A stretch of 64,000 nt of DNA from Anaerolineaceae bacterium (GTDB lineage Bacteria; Chloroflexota; Anaerolineae; Anaerolineales; Anaerolineaceae): NCBI GenBank assembly GCA_030653365.1, contig JAURZL010000018.1, positions 62,001-126,000 on the forward strand, given 5' to 3'. Under the pieces are notes generated by a model. The model was not told where the DNA came from. It ran no database searches and saw only the letters and a list, made by a program, of their open reading frames with translations. Made by a program: the position numbers and the translations under genes. Shown one piece after another: positions 17,789-26,650 of the stretch (position 1 is the first letter of the stretch; each line of letters starts with the position of its first letter).

Positions 17789-17812
17789 TTGATATTCTGT
17801 CAACAATATCAA
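17789..17812. promoter_or_regulatory. inverted repeat upstream of the cNMP-domain gene
   Basis: TTGATATT and AATATCAA flank an 8-nt spacer (CTGTCAAC). The outer TTGAT/ATCAA half-sites resemble CRP/FNR-type half-sites, but the spacing (14 between them) is wider than the FNR box spacing of 4. It may be an operator or a simple hairpin. Confidence 0.35.
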
Positions 17813-17829
17813 ACATTTTTTACTTTATC

Positions 17830-17858
17830 AATCTCAAACGAATAATTTTTTTGAGATT
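17830..17858 (+). terminator. hairpin with T-rich tail upstream of the cNMP-domain gene
   Basis: AATCTCAAA (17830-17838) pairs with TTTGAGATT (17850-17858) over an 11-nt loop, followed by TATTTTATTT. This would serve as a second, AT-rich terminator for the formate operon. Confidence 0.4.
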
Positions 17859-17949
17859 TATTTTATTTATGCGTACAACTGATTAACTCCTTACATGACA
17901 ATATGCGGTTCGATCGAGGAGCTTTACCACTTATTAATATACCTGTTGG

Positions 17950-18468
17950 ATGATAAAACAAATAGACACACTAAGTCATACACCAACAGGGATTGAAATG
18001 ATTGATAAAACGGATATCCGTCCAACATTACAGAGTATTCCATGGCTAATGGATTTATCACCAGACCAATTAAAAGAATTGGAGAAGATATCTGGATTTC
18101 GTTACTTATCTACAGGTGAAATTCTTTATAAAGAAGGCGATAACGACAATTTACTTTATATAGTTTCGGAAGGTTCTTTAGGAATAGAAATCTATGTTCC
18201 AGGTCAAGGTCAGGTACGCATTTACAATGCTGAAGCACTCGATATTGTGGGTTGGGACAGTATGACCCCTGTGGCACGCCATAGAATTACAACGATTACA
18301 GCGATCCAAAAGTGCAACTTAATATATTTTGATGGTTCTGCTTTAAATGAATTATGTGAAAGTGATAAAGAACTTGGTTATTTATTCATGCGCAGGTTAT
18401 CAAATGTAATTGCTACACGCATGTTGGCAATGCGAATCAAATTGATTGATCTTTTCATGCAAAAATAA
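17950..18468 (+). CDS. cyclic-nucleotide-binding-domain protein without HTH
   Basis: A 172-aa protein with one CRP/FNR-type effector domain (about 25-145): LRYLSTGEILYKEGDNDN-like beta-roll, LYIVSEGSLGIEI, then a dimerisation-type helix at the C-terminus (RLSNVIATRMLAMRIKLIDLF). It stops where the DNA-binding helix-turn-helix of CRP would start, so it is not a transcription factor of the usual kind. An alternative ATG lies at 17998. It is 57 bp upstream of hypA in the same direction. A role as a sensor for the hydrogenase system is inferred from position only. Confidence 0.8.
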   Translation: MIKQIDTLSHTPTGIEMIDKTDIRPTLQSIPWLMDLSPDQLKELEKISGFRYLSTGEILYKEGDNDNLLYIVSEGSLGIEIYVPGQGQVRIYNAEALDIVGWDSMTPVARHRITTITAIQKCNLIYFDGSALNELCESDKELGYLFMRRLSNVIATRMLAMRIKLIDLFMQK

Positions 18469-18513
18469 TGTACTAACATCATATTAACGAATTCATCTGG
18501 CTACGATTGAGTT

Positions 18514-18519
18514 TATAAT
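18514..18519 (+). promoter_or_regulatory. -10 element (TATAAT) directly before hypA
   Basis: TATAAT ends 6 nt before the hypA ATG at 18526, so the predicted start of transcription coincides with the start codon. There is no Shine-Dalgarno sequence in between. The -35 region is poor (TTCATC at 18492-18497, 16-nt spacer). This suggests a leaderless hyp transcript. Confidence 0.45.
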
Positions 18520-18525
18520 ACTGAC

Positions 18526-18870
18526 ATGCATGAATTAGCCGTTACAGAGAGTATTTTAAGAATTGCAGAAAAACACGCCGAACAGGCAGAAGCGAAAAAA
18601 GTCACCGATTTATATCTTGTTATTGGCGCATTATCCAGCATAGTTGATGATAGTGTCGTTTTTTATTGGGAAATGCTTGCACAAGGCACAGTTTGTGAAG
18701 GATCAACAATTCATTTTAAACGATTACCAGCGAAAATGCTTTGTCTGGCTTGTGAGAATATCTTTGAATTATCCGGTGAGCTAATCCCCTGCCCAAATTG
18801 CAGTTCATTTCAACTAAAAATTCAATCCGGAGAAGAATTTTGGCTTGAAAGTATAGAAATTGAAAGGTAA
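18526..18870 (+). CDS. hypA: hydrogenase nickel-insertion protein HypA
   Basis: A 114-aa protein starting MHELAVTESIL. The N-terminal MHE carries the nickel ligands (N-terminus, H2), and the zinc site is formed by CLAC (CxxC) and CPNC (CxxC) in the C-terminal half. It delivers Ni2+ to the large subunit together with HypB. It is the first gene of a compact hypABFCDE operon; the hypB ATG lies 5 nt beyond its last base. Confidence 0.96.
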   Translation: MHELAVTESILRIAEKHAEQAEAKKVTDLYLVIGALSSIVDDSVVFYWEMLAQGTVCEGSTIHFKRLPAKMLCLACENIFELSGELIPCPNCSSFQLKIQSGEEFWLESIEIER

Positions 18871-18874
18871 TGAA

Positions 18875-19558
18875 ATGACGATAGAAAAAGTTCAAATTGT
18901 AGAAAAAATTTTTGAAGCAAATGACCAGGTCGCTGCTCAAACACAAACCCAGCTCACAAATAGTGGTGTTTTTTCAATTAATATTATGGCTTCTCCAGGT
19001 GCTGGAAAAACCAGTGTAATTTTGAAAACAATTTCAAAATTATCAGGCAAATTACGGATGGGTGTGATTGAAGGGGACACAGCACCGGTTACGATTGATT
19101 CAGACAAAGTAATGGCAATGGGAATACCGGCAGTACAAATCAACACGGGTGGTCAATGTCATTTAGACGCGGTAATGATTGATAGCGCACTAAAACATTT
19201 TGATCTTAATCAACTCGATCTGATCATTGTCGAAAACGTGGGAAATTTGATTTGCCCAGCATCATTTAAAATTGGAACTCATGCGAATGTCGTCATCTCG
19301 AGTATACCAGAAGGAGATGATAAACCCTATAAATATACAAATATTTACCGGGGGATTGATGTGCTTCTGATCAACAAAATTGATTTAATGCCCTATATTG
19401 ACTTTCGAATGGATTACTTCCAACAGGGGGTTGAAATTCTCAATCCAGGATTAACCACCTTTCAGGTTTCCTGTAAAACCGAAGAAGGGTTCGATCGTTG
19501 GATTGATTGGATTTCCACACGAGTATCCGAATTTAAAAATAAAACCGCAAATGCCTGA
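18875..19558 (+). CDS. hypB: hydrogenase nickel-incorporation GTPase HypB
   Basis: A 227-aa SIMIBI-class GTPase. The P-loop is ASPGAGKTS, the metal/switch region has EGDTAP and GGQCHLDA, and the guanine-specificity motif is NKID. There is no N-terminal His-rich stretch and no CxxCGC high-affinity nickel motif, so nickel storage ability is probably absent. The ATG at 18875 has GAAAGG upstream and gives the normal N-terminal helix; the upstream TTG at 18860 would overlap hypA. It overlaps the hypF start by 8 bp. Confidence 0.95.
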   Translation: MTIEKVQIVEKIFEANDQVAAQTQTQLTNSGVFSINIMASPGAGKTSVILKTISKLSGKLRMGVIEGDTAPVTIDSDKVMAMGIPAVQINTGGQCHLDAVMIDSALKHFDLNQLDLIIVENVGNLICPASFKIGTHANVVISSIPEGDDKPYKYTNIYRGIDVLLINKIDLMPYIDFRMDYFQQGVEILNPGLTTFQVSCKTEEGFDRWIDWISTRVSEFKNKTANA

Positions 19559-21836
19559 GGTAAAAGCACTCAAAATCCACATTAAAGGTATTGTTCAGGG
19601 GGTTGGATTTCGTCCCTTTGTGTATTCATTAGCTATACAGAATAATCTGAATGGTTGGGTTCAGAATACATCGAGTGGGGTAGACATTGAACTGGTAGGT
19701 TCAACACCAGATTTGGAAGTTTTTATTTCAGCTTTAAAGAATTCTCCTCCCCACCTCAGTCGTATCGATTCTATCAGTATTGATGAAACTGAGAAGCAAA
19801 GTTACAAAAAATTTGAAATAATTAAAAGTCAATCTCAAGCTGGAGAGTTCATCCCTATATCTCCTGACTATAGCATTTGTGATGATTGTCTCAGGGAATT
19901 ATTCGATCCACAAGATCGACGTTTTCGTTATCCCTTTATCAATTGCACCAATTGTGGTCCCCGATTCTCAATAATAAAAGATATTCCGTATGATCGACCT
20001 AAAACCACGATGGCTCCTTTTCAAATGTGTGATCGATGCCAATCAGAATATTCAAATCCTTTGGATCGACGATATCATGCTCAACCAATTGCGTGTCCTG
20101 ATTGTGGACCTCAGGTAAGTTTGATGGTCAACAATCAGATAATAGCAAAGGGGAATGATGCCATTCAACAAAGCAGAAAAATGGTTCGAACAGGCAAAAT
20201 TCTGGCGACAAAAGGATTGGGCGGTTTCCATTTAGCCTGTGATGCAGGAAATCATTCTGCGGTTGAAAATCTACGAACCCGCAAGAAACGCAGTGATAAA
20301 CCATTCGCATTAATGGCGTTTTCAATTAGTCTCATCGAAAATTATTGTTCTTTGTCTGGCGAAGAAAAGAAACTACTGGAATCAAAAGAAAAACCAATCG
20401 TTCTATTGAAATTAAAATCAACAAATGAACTATCTCCTTTATTAGCACCAGCTCAAAAGCATCTTGGTTTTTTGCTCCCGTATACCCCATTGCACTACCT
20501 CCTATTAGATCCAGTAGATGAAAATCCGGAGGTCTGGGTAATGACAAGTGGTAACCTGAGTGAAGAGCCAATTGCATACAAAGATTCTGAATCAATCAAC
20601 CAACTTAGTAATATTGCAGACGGTTTCTTAATGCATGATCGTGAAATTTTTATGCGTGTCGATGATTCAGTCACAAGAATTGTTCAGGGAAAAAATTATC
20701 CCATCAGACGCTCCCGTGGGTATGCTCCCAACCCAATCATCACACCATCCAACGTACCACAAATTCTGGCAACAGGGGCAGAACTAAAAAACACATTCTG
20801 TTTAACCAGAGATAATTATGCATTCATCAGTCATCATATCGGTGATCTTGAAAACTATGAAACTCTAATCAGCTTCGAAGAGGCCATAAACCATTATGAA
20901 AATTTATTTCGTATAAAACCTTCAATATTGGCAAGTGACCTTCATCCAGATTATTTAGCCACCCGGTACGCTACCCAACGGGCAAACCTGGAATCAATTC
21001 CTAACATACAAATTCAGCATCATCACGCTCACTTAGCTTCTTGTTTGGCAGACAATCATTGGAAAGTTGATGATTTCGTTATTGGACTTTGTTATGATGG
21101 AACAGGATTTGGAACGGATGGTGCAATCTGGGGTGGTGAAGTCCTCATAGGAAATTATTCCCAATATCAACGCAGGTTTCATTTGAAATATGTTCCTCTC
21201 CCAGGTGGTGATATCACGGTTAGGATACCAGCAAGAATGGCATTATCCCATTTATGGGAATATCAATTGGATTGGGATTATTCCATTCCAAGTGTGGCTT
21301 CGCTGTGTATGGAAGATCGTACTGTTTTAGAAAGCCAATTAAAAAGTAAAATCAACACACCTAACACATCCAGTATGGGGCGATTGTTTGATGCTGCAGC
21401 TTCAATAATGGGAATCAAACACAGAGTCAATTACGAAGGACAGGCAGCAATAGAGATGGAAGCTTTGATCGACGAGAAGGAATCCAAATTCTATCCAATA
21501 GAAATTGAAAATAATCTAATTAATCCAAAACCCCTGTTTGAAAGCTTGATTATTGATCAGCAGAATAATGTTTCGATCAATAAAATGGCAGCCCGTTTTC
21601 ATAATAGTATTGTGCAATACTCAACTAACATCTGCATTATTATTCGAAAAGAAAGTGGGATAAATTCTGTTGCGTTGAGTGGAGGAGTCTGGCAAAACAA
21701 GGTATTATTAGATAATACGATAAAAAAGCTAAAAAAAGAACGATTTGATGTTATGATCCATCATAATGTGCCAACAAATGATGGCGGTATATCTTTAGGG
21801 CAAGCATTAATTGCCTCAAAATTCACAATCAAGTGA
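19551..21836 (+). CDS. hypF: carbamoyltransferase HypF
   Basis: A 761-aa multidomain protein that makes the CN ligands of the NiFe site from carbamoyl phosphate. Domains in order: acylphosphatase (GIVQGVGFRPFVY, about 8-95), two zinc-finger-like motifs (CDDCLRELFDPQDRRFRYPF.NCTNCG and CDRCQSEYSNPLDRRYHAQPIACPDCG, about 105-185), a YrdC-like domain (about 200-385) and a Kae1-like carbamoyltransferase domain with HHHAHLASC and ALSGGVWQN. Length is normal. The ATG at 19551 lies inside the end of hypB, so the two genes are translationally coupled. Confidence 0.96.
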   Translation: MPEVKALKIHIKGIVQGVGFRPFVYSLAIQNNLNGWVQNTSSGVDIELVGSTPDLEVFISALKNSPPHLSRIDSISIDETEKQSYKKFEIIKSQSQAGEFIPISPDYSICDDCLRELFDPQDRRFRYPFINCTNCGPRFSIIKDIPYDRPKTTMAPFQMCDRCQSEYSNPLDRRYHAQPIACPDCGPQVSLMVNNQIIAKGNDAIQQSRKMVRTGKILATKGLGGFHLACDAGNHSAVENLRTRKKRSDKPFALMAFSISLIENYCSLSGEEKKLLESKEKPIVLLKLKSTNELSPLLAPAQKHLGFLLPYTPLHYLLLDPVDENPEVWVMTSGNLSEEPIAYKDSESINQLSNIADGFLMHDREIFMRVDDSVTRIVQGKNYPIRRSRGYAPNPIITPSNVPQILATGAELKNTFCLTRDNYAFISHHIGDLENYETLISFEEAINHYENLFRIKPSILASDLHPDYLATRYATQRANLESIPNIQIQHHHAHLASCLADNHWKVDDFVIGLCYDGTGFGTDGAIWGGEVLIGNYSQYQRRFHLKYVPLPGGDITVRIPARMALSHLWEYQLDWDYSIPSVASLCMEDRTVLESQLKSKINTPNTSSMGRLFDAAASIMGIKHRVNYEGQAAIEMEALIDEKESKFYPIEIENNLINPKPLFESLIIDQQNNVSINKMAARFHNSIVQYSTNICIIIRKESGINSVALSGGVWQNKVLLDNTIKKLKKERFDVMIHHNVPTNDGGISLGQALIASKFTIK

Positions 21837-21843
21837 GGAAAAA

Positions 21844-22104
21844 ATGTGTCTTGGTATTCCAGGAAAAATAATTGAAATAGAAGATTCCATTGGTATGAAA
21901 ATGGCAAAAATTGATTTTGGTGGGGTTATCCGCTCTGCCTGCATCGAAGCGATTCCGGATGCGATAGTTGGTGATTACACCATCATACACGCTGGTTTCG
22001 CTTTAAATATTTTAAGTGAAGAAGAAGCAATGGAAACATTATCTTTGTTGCAGGAGATTGCAGATTTAAACGAAGAATTAAGTGTGAATGAACAAGACAA
22101 CTGA
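21844..22104 (+). CDS. hypC: hydrogenase assembly chaperone HypC
   Basis: An 86-aa protein starting [12 protein letters not shown]; the essential Cys2 follows the initiator Met, which fixes the start at 21844 rather than the in-frame start at 21811. It carries the Fe(CN)2CO unit with HypD and docks on the large-subunit precursor. GAGG (21835-21838) serves as the ribosome site. It overlaps hypD by 17 bp. Confidence 0.95.
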   Translation: MCLGIPGKIIEIEDSIGMKMAKIDFGGVIRSACIEAIPDAIVGDYTIIHAGFALNILSEEEAMETLSLLQEIADLNEELSVNEQDN

Positions 22105-23194
22105 TTTTTCTAAATCATTCCGTGATTCCCACCTGGTTCAAGGTGTGGTTGCAGAAATTAAGAAAGTCACAACTCAAAACTGGGTTTTAATGGAAATTTG
22201 TGGTGGTCAAACTCATGCCATCATGCAATATGGTCTGGACCAACTATTACCACAACAAATCGAATTGGTTCATGGTCCTGGTTGTCCGGTTTGTGTCACG
22301 CCACTGGATCAAATTGATCGAGCCCATGCCATTGCAAGGCTCCCAGAGGTCATTTTTTGCTCTTTTGGTGATATGTTACGGGTGCCGGGATCTGAAGTTG
22401 ATCTTTTTACTTTACGTGCCAGAGGGGCGCAAATTCGAGTCGTCTACTCACCCTTAGATGCTGTGAAAATTGCCCAGGAAAATCCAGATAAACAAGTTGT
22501 ATTTTTTGCAATAGGATTTGAAACAACAGTACCGGCTAATGCTGCTAGTATTCTCCAGGCAAAAGCGATGGGAATCAAGAATTATTCTATCCTGGTATCC
22601 CAAGTACGTGTCCCCCCAGCCATGCATGCAATCTTAAGTTCACCGCATAGCCGTGTCCAGGCCTTTCTTGCAGCTGGTCATGTTTGCACAGTCATGGGTT
22701 ATTGGGAATATCATTCAATAGCCAGCCAATATAAAATTCCAATTGTCGTTACCGGTTTTGAACCTCTTGATTTACTGCAAGGAATCTTATTATCCATTCA
22801 GCAACTAGAAAGTGATCTGCATATCGTTGAAAATGCATATTCAAGAGCAGTTTTAGAAAATGGAAATCAAGCAGCACAAAAGATCATAAACCTTGTCTTT
22901 AAACCTTGTGACAGAAATTGGCGGGGAATTGGCAATATCCCGCAAAGTGGCTTGTGTCTCCGCGAGGAATTTTCCTTATATGATGCAGAAAAACGGTTCC
23001 AGGTCGGACATATCCAAACACGTGAACACGAAATCTGCATTGCTGGTGAAATTCTTCAAGGCTTGAAAAAACCTTTTGATTGTCCGGCGTTTGGTATGTC
23101 ATGTACCCCCACAAATCCGTTAGGCGCCCCCATGGTCAGTTCTGAAGGAGCCTGTAACGCATATTTTCGCTTTTCAAATTTAAATAATTCATAA
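22088..23194 (+). CDS. hypD: hydrogenase Fe-ligand assembly protein HypD
   Basis: A 368-aa protein with the conserved [18 protein letters not shown] and VMGYWEYH motifs and the C-terminal [4Fe-4S] region ([46 protein letters not shown]). It is the scaffold on which Fe(CN)2CO is assembled with HypC. The full length and all motif cysteines are present. It lies between hypC (overlapping) and hypE (15-bp gap). Confidence 0.96.
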   Translation: MNKTTDFSKSFRDSHLVQGVVAEIKKVTTQNWVLMEICGGQTHAIMQYGLDQLLPQQIELVHGPGCPVCVTPLDQIDRAHAIARLPEVIFCSFGDMLRVPGSEVDLFTLRARGAQIRVVYSPLDAVKIAQENPDKQVVFFAIGFETTVPANAASILQAKAMGIKNYSILVSQVRVPPAMHAILSSPHSRVQAFLAAGHVCTVMGYWEYHSIASQYKIPIVVTGFEPLDLLQGILLSIQQLESDLHIVENAYSRAVLENGNQAAQKIINLVFKPCDRNWRGIGNIPQSGLCLREEFSLYDAEKRFQVGHIQTREHEICIAGEILQGLKKPFDCPAFGMSCTPTNPLGAPMVSSEGACNAYFRFSNLNNS

Positions 23195-23209
23195 AGAGGT
23201 TTTGTATTA

Positions 23210-24283
23210 ATGGATGATCCAATTCCAGTCTTCGAAGGTCCTGTCTGTCCTCTACCCCTAAAAAATAACACAACAATTGTCATGGGTCATGGCAGTGGAG
23301 GTTTGATGACCCACACCTTGATTAAGGATGTATTTCAGAAATATTTCAATAATGCATTTATTAACGCAGGAAACGATTTTGCCAATACCCCAATTTCTGA
23401 ATCATTAGCAAATGGAAAAATCTCAGTTAGCACTGATGCTCATATTATTTCACCGATTTTCTTTCCTGGAGGAGATATAGGTCGATTATCTATCTGTGGG
23501 ACGGTCAACGATGTTAGTATGTCAGGTGCAATTCCACTTTATATTACAGCCAGTTTCATCCTCGAAGAAGGGTTGTCAATTTCCGACCTGGAGAAAATCG
23601 TTGAGTCAATGCAGCTAAGTGCAGAAGAAGCAGGAGTTAAAATTGTCGCTGGGGATACCAAAGTAGTAGAGAAGGGCAAAGGAGATGGAATTTTCATCTC
23701 AACAACTGGAATTGGCTGGTTACCAGAGAATATCGATATTCGGGGAGATTTAGCCCAACCCGGGGACATAATTCTCATTTCAGGAACGATTGGTGACCAC
23801 GGGATTGCCGTTCTCTCAGCGCGCGGTGATCTAGGATTTGAGACAGATCTGATCTCTGATGTTGCCCCCTTGAATCATCTACTCCAATCTCTTCTCAAAG
23901 AAATTCCTGAGATTCATGTGCTACGGGATCCAACCCGGGGAGGATTGGCAACAACCTTAAATGAAATCGCCAAACAAAGCAACATGGGAATGGAAATATA
24001 TGACGAATTAATTCCGATCAATTCCACAGTTCAAAATGCCTGCGAAATGTTGGGATTTGATCCGCTTTATGTGGCAAATGAGGGGAAAGTTGTGGTAATT
24101 TTGCCTTCAAAATATAAAAATAAAGCGCTTGAAATGATGAGGAATAATCAATATGGTAAAAATGCAACGGCGATTGGGGAAATCGTTTCTACTCATCCAG
24201 GTCGTGTCGTTCTAAAAACCAGTTTTGGTACAACACGAATGCTGGAGATGATGGCAGGAGAAATGCTGCCACGTATATGTTAA
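23210..24283 (+). CDS. hypE: carbamoyl dehydratase HypE
   Basis: A 357-aa PurM-like ATPase that dehydrates the HypF-delivered carbamoyl group to cyanide on its own C-terminal cysteine. The chain ends PRIC, the canonical acceptor. GHGSGGLMTH and TVNDVSMSGAIPLYI mark the ATP-binding core, and DPTRGGLATTLNE the second conserved block. It is the last gene of the hyp operon; a new promoter follows at 24312. Confidence 0.96.
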   Translation: MDDPIPVFEGPVCPLPLKNNTTIVMGHGSGGLMTHTLIKDVFQKYFNNAFINAGNDFANTPISESLANGKISVSTDAHIISPIFFPGGDIGRLSICGTVNDVSMSGAIPLYITASFILEEGLSISDLEKIVESMQLSAEEAGVKIVAGDTKVVEKGKGDGIFISTTGIGWLPENIDIRGDLAQPGDIILISGTIGDHGIAVLSARGDLGFETDLISDVAPLNHLLQSLLKEIPEIHVLRDPTRGGLATTLNEIAKQSNMGMEIYDELIPINSTVQNACEMLGFDPLYVANEGKVVVILPSKYKNKALEMMRNNQYGKNATAIGEIVSTHPGRVVLKTSFGTTRMLEMMAGEMLPRIC

Positions 24284-24311
24284 AATTAGTCAATGAAGTC
24301 CACATCTTTTC

Positions 24312-24339
24312 TTGACAGAGGGGCTTTCTATTTTATACT
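24312..24339 (+). promoter_or_regulatory. sigma-70-type promoter for the methyltransferase/deacetylase pair
   Basis: TTGACA (24312-24317), 16-nt spacer, TATACT (24334-24339). It lies 27 bp before the ATG at 24367, with ATGGAG as the ribosome site just before it. Confidence 0.7.
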
Positions 24340-24366
24340 TACTAAATCTTAATTCAATGGAGAAAT

Positions 24367-25167
24367 ATGAAAATCGATTATCGAGAAACAACAAATGATC
24401 TATTAAAAAGAATTGATATCCATTCACAATATGGATCACGAAATATTGATGAATGGATGCTTGAAATCATTCAACTGACGAAAGGTATGAATATTCTTGA
24501 TGTTGGGTGTGGTGCTGGCAAACAATGTTTTTCCTATCATCAATTTTTAGAAGGCGAAGCTGAAATAACAGGAGGTGATGTAAACCTCGAACTCCTGAAT
24601 CAGGCAAAGCTTGAAAACGAAAAGCGTGCAGCCGGTATGAAGTTCATAGAATTGGATTTCAATAACCGTTTTCCAATAAATGACAATCAATATGATTTTG
24701 AATCATGTTGTTTTGCAATTTATTACGCTGAAGATATCCCTTTTACAATCAAGGAGATGCATCGAGTTCTGAAACCGGGTGGAAGACTTTTTTCAAGTGG
24801 TCCAATGCCAGAGAATAAACTATTTTTTTATGAGATTATTCGCGAAGCTACCGGAAAACAGATACCACCTATGCCAGGAAGTTCCCGGTATTCGACACAA
24901 ATTCTGGATGCGATGAAATCCACCTTCAATAAAGTAGATGTTCATATTTTCGAGAATCCACTGGTTTTTGACAGTGTTGAACCATTTTTAGCATACACCC
25001 GTGCTTCTTTATCCGAGGATCGAAAGTTATGGAGTAGTTTCTTTGAAACCAAAGATGATTTCGAAAAAATTATGAATTCAATTGCTCAAGTTTCAGAAGA
25101 TCGCCTTAACCGGGATGGAAAATTAATCATGACAAAGGTTGTTGGTGGTTTCATCGCAACAAAATAA
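24367..25167 (+). CDS. class I SAM-dependent methyltransferase
   Basis: A 266-aa methyltransferase. Motif I is NILDVGCGAGKQCF, an acidic residue follows in GGDVNLELLNQA, and the post-motif region has FEIS-like FESCCFAIYYAEDIPFTIKEMHRVLKPGG (methyltransferase type 11). The substrate is unknown. It precedes a PIG-L deacetylase with a 4-nt gap, so the pair probably modifies one metabolite or glycan. It follows the hyp operon but has its own promoter and is unlikely to be part of hydrogenase maturation. Confidence 0.85.
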   Translation: MKIDYRETTNDLLKRIDIHSQYGSRNIDEWMLEIIQLTKGMNILDVGCGAGKQCFSYHQFLEGEAEITGGDVNLELLNQAKLENEKRAAGMKFIELDFNNRFPINDNQYDFESCCFAIYYAEDIPFTIKEMHRVLKPGGRLFSSGPMPENKLFFYEIIREATGKQIPPMPGSSRYSTQILDAMKSTFNKVDVHIFENPLVFDSVEPFLAYTRASLSEDRKLWSSFFETKDDFEKIMNSIAQVSEDRLNRDGKLIMTKVVGGFIATK

Positions 25168-25171
25168 AAAT

Positions 25172-25819
25172 ATGAATCAGAATCTCATTCTTTATGGAAA
25201 ACGTGTTTGTTTCATAGGTGCTCATCCTGATGATATTGAATTAGGGTGTGGGGCATTAATTTCAAATATTGGCAACAAAGCAGAAATTCTTTGCATGACA
25301 CTATCAGATAATAAAAAGAATCCCGAACTTCAAAACTTGTATATTGAACATAAAGCAAGTATGGCTGTCCTGGGTGTCACCGGTGATCATGATATCGTAA
25401 AAGATTTTGAAACCCGGCGCTTTCCACAGATGAGACAGGAAATTCTGGAAACAATGATAGACATTAAAAGAACTTTCAAACCAGAAATTATCTTTGTGCA
25501 CACCAAGAATGATATTCACCAGGATCATGTAACTGTTACGGATGAAGCATTAAGAGCATTTCGGGGAACAACTGTATTAGGTTTTGATGTTTTACGAAGT
25601 AGTTATGGGTTCTTCCCTCATTTTCTTTTTGAAGTTTCCGAAAATGATGTCGAGAAAAAATTAGCTGCTTTGGCTGAGTATAAAACCTATTCCAATCGTT
25701 ATTATTTTGACTCTCAAATAACCCGGGCAACCATGATTCGTCACGGTGCATTAGCGGAAAGACCTTTTGCGGAAGGATTTGATCTCATAAGGGTTGTCGC
25801 TGAATTCGGTAAAGAATAA
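25172..25819 (+). CDS. PIG-L/LmbE-family deacetylase
   Basis: A 215-aa zinc-dependent N-acetylglucosamine-type deacetylase. The metal motif GAHPDDIELGCG is near the N-terminus and HQDH (in HTKNDIHQDHVTVTDEALRAF) supplies the third ligand. The ATG at 25172 is preferred because the core fold begins directly after it; the in-frame start at 25139 lies within the methyltransferase gene. Family members deacetylate GlcNAc-type groups in sugars, antibiotics or mycothiol-like thiols. No thiol-ligase partner is nearby, so a glycan or glycolipid substrate is more likely. Confidence 0.87.
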   Translation: MNQNLILYGKRVCFIGAHPDDIELGCGALISNIGNKAEILCMTLSDNKKNPELQNLYIEHKASMAVLGVTGDHDIVKDFETRRFPQMRQEILETMIDIKRTFKPEIIFVHTKNDIHQDHVTVTDEALRAFRGTTVLGFDVLRSSYGFFPHFLFEVSENDVEKKLAALAEYKTYSNRYYFDSQITRATMIRHGALAERPFAEGFDLIRVVAEFGKE

Positions 25820-25847
25820 TTTAACAATATTAATGTAAGAACTTAAA

Positions 25848-25880
25848 AAAAGGACTTTCGAAAAATTTGAAGGTCCTTTT
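25848..25880. terminator. bidirectional intrinsic terminator between deacetylase and suf operon
   Basis: AAAAGGACTTTC (25848-25859) pairs with GAAGGTCCTTTT (25869-25880), 12 bp with one G-T pair and a 9-nt loop. A-rich sequence on the left and T-rich on the right let it work for both convergent operons. Confidence 0.85.
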
Positions 25881-25901
25881 ATTATCAATTCAAATAAATA
25901 A

Positions 25902-26237
25902 TCATTCTATGGGTACGCCTATCTCAATTTGACTATCAACTATACGAATAGGAAAATATCGAGTAGGTTCAATTGCAGGCAGGGTTAATGCTCGTCCGTC
26001 CCTTACATCAAATCGGGCACCATGACGAGGACAAATAATTTCATAACCCTCTATCTCTCCTTCCCCTAAAGGACCTTCATCATGCGTACAGCGATCCTCT
26101 AAAGCATATATATCACCAGCAATATTGAATAACACAATAGACATGTTATCGATCTCAATAAAAATTCGTTCCCCCGGAATTAAATCGTCAACTGAAATGA
26201 CCGGATAAAAATCATAAGTGATTTCATTGTGATCCAA
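25902..26237 (-). CDS. Rieske-type 2Fe-2S ferredoxin, last gene of the suf operon
   Basis: A 111-aa soluble Rieske protein. Cluster ligands are CTH in DRCTHDEGPLG and CPRH in CPRHGARFD (C-x-H...C-x2-H). It resembles the ferredoxin component of ring-hydroxylating dioxygenases and NirD. It follows sufU with a 2-bp gap and is the last gene before a terminator. Small Rieske proteins are often found at the end of suf operons in Gram-positive-like lineages; the function there is unknown, with electron delivery for cluster assembly a reasonable guess. Confidence 0.88.
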   Translation of the reverse strand: MDHNEITYDFYPVISVDDLIPGERIFIEIDNMSIVLFNIAGDIYALEDRCTHDEGPLGEGEIEGYEIICPRHGARFDVRDGRALTLPAIEPTRYFPIRIVDSQIEIGVPIE

Positions 26238-26239
26238 GA

Positions 26240-26638
26240 CTAAATCTCCATCAGTTCTTCTTCAATATTACCAATTCCATATAGACCAGCCTTAAGCACT
26301 TTAAGTGAGAGCAGAGCACATTTTAGTCGTACCGGCCCTAATTCGATCCCTAAAAGGTCTAGAACAGTTTCTTTTGTCATATTTTTTACTTCGTCCAAAG
26401 GCTTACCGATCACTGTTTCCATTAATAAATCAGCACTTGCCTGGGAAATTGCACAACCATGACCGCTGAACATGGCTTCCGTGATAACATTTTCATTATC
26501 TACGCGCAAATCAACCCGAATTTGATCGCCGCATAATGGATTTTCATCTTCATATGAAAAATCATGTGGATCTAATATCCCCTTATAAGCTGGGTTCTTA
26601 TACCGTTCTACAATCAATACACGATAAAAATCATCCAT
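26240..26638 (-). CDS. sufU: SUF system scaffold/sulfur-relay protein SufU
   Basis: A 132-aa IscU-like protein. Three conserved cysteines are seen in NPLCGD, GHGCAIS and LKCALLS, with the inserted segment between the second and third that marks SufU rather than IscU. In Bacillus, SufU takes sulfur from SufS via zinc-ligand exchange and passes it to SufBCD. It lies 12 bp after sufS in the same operon, consistent with that role. Confidence 0.93.
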   Translation of the reverse strand: MDDFYRVLIVERYKNPAYKGILDPHDFSYEDENPLCGDQIRVDLRVDNENVITEAMFSGHGCAISQASADLLMETVIGKPLDEVKNMTKETVLDLLGIELGPVRLKCALLSLKVLKAGLYGIGNIEEELMEI

Positions 26639-26650
26639 TATTCATCCTCT

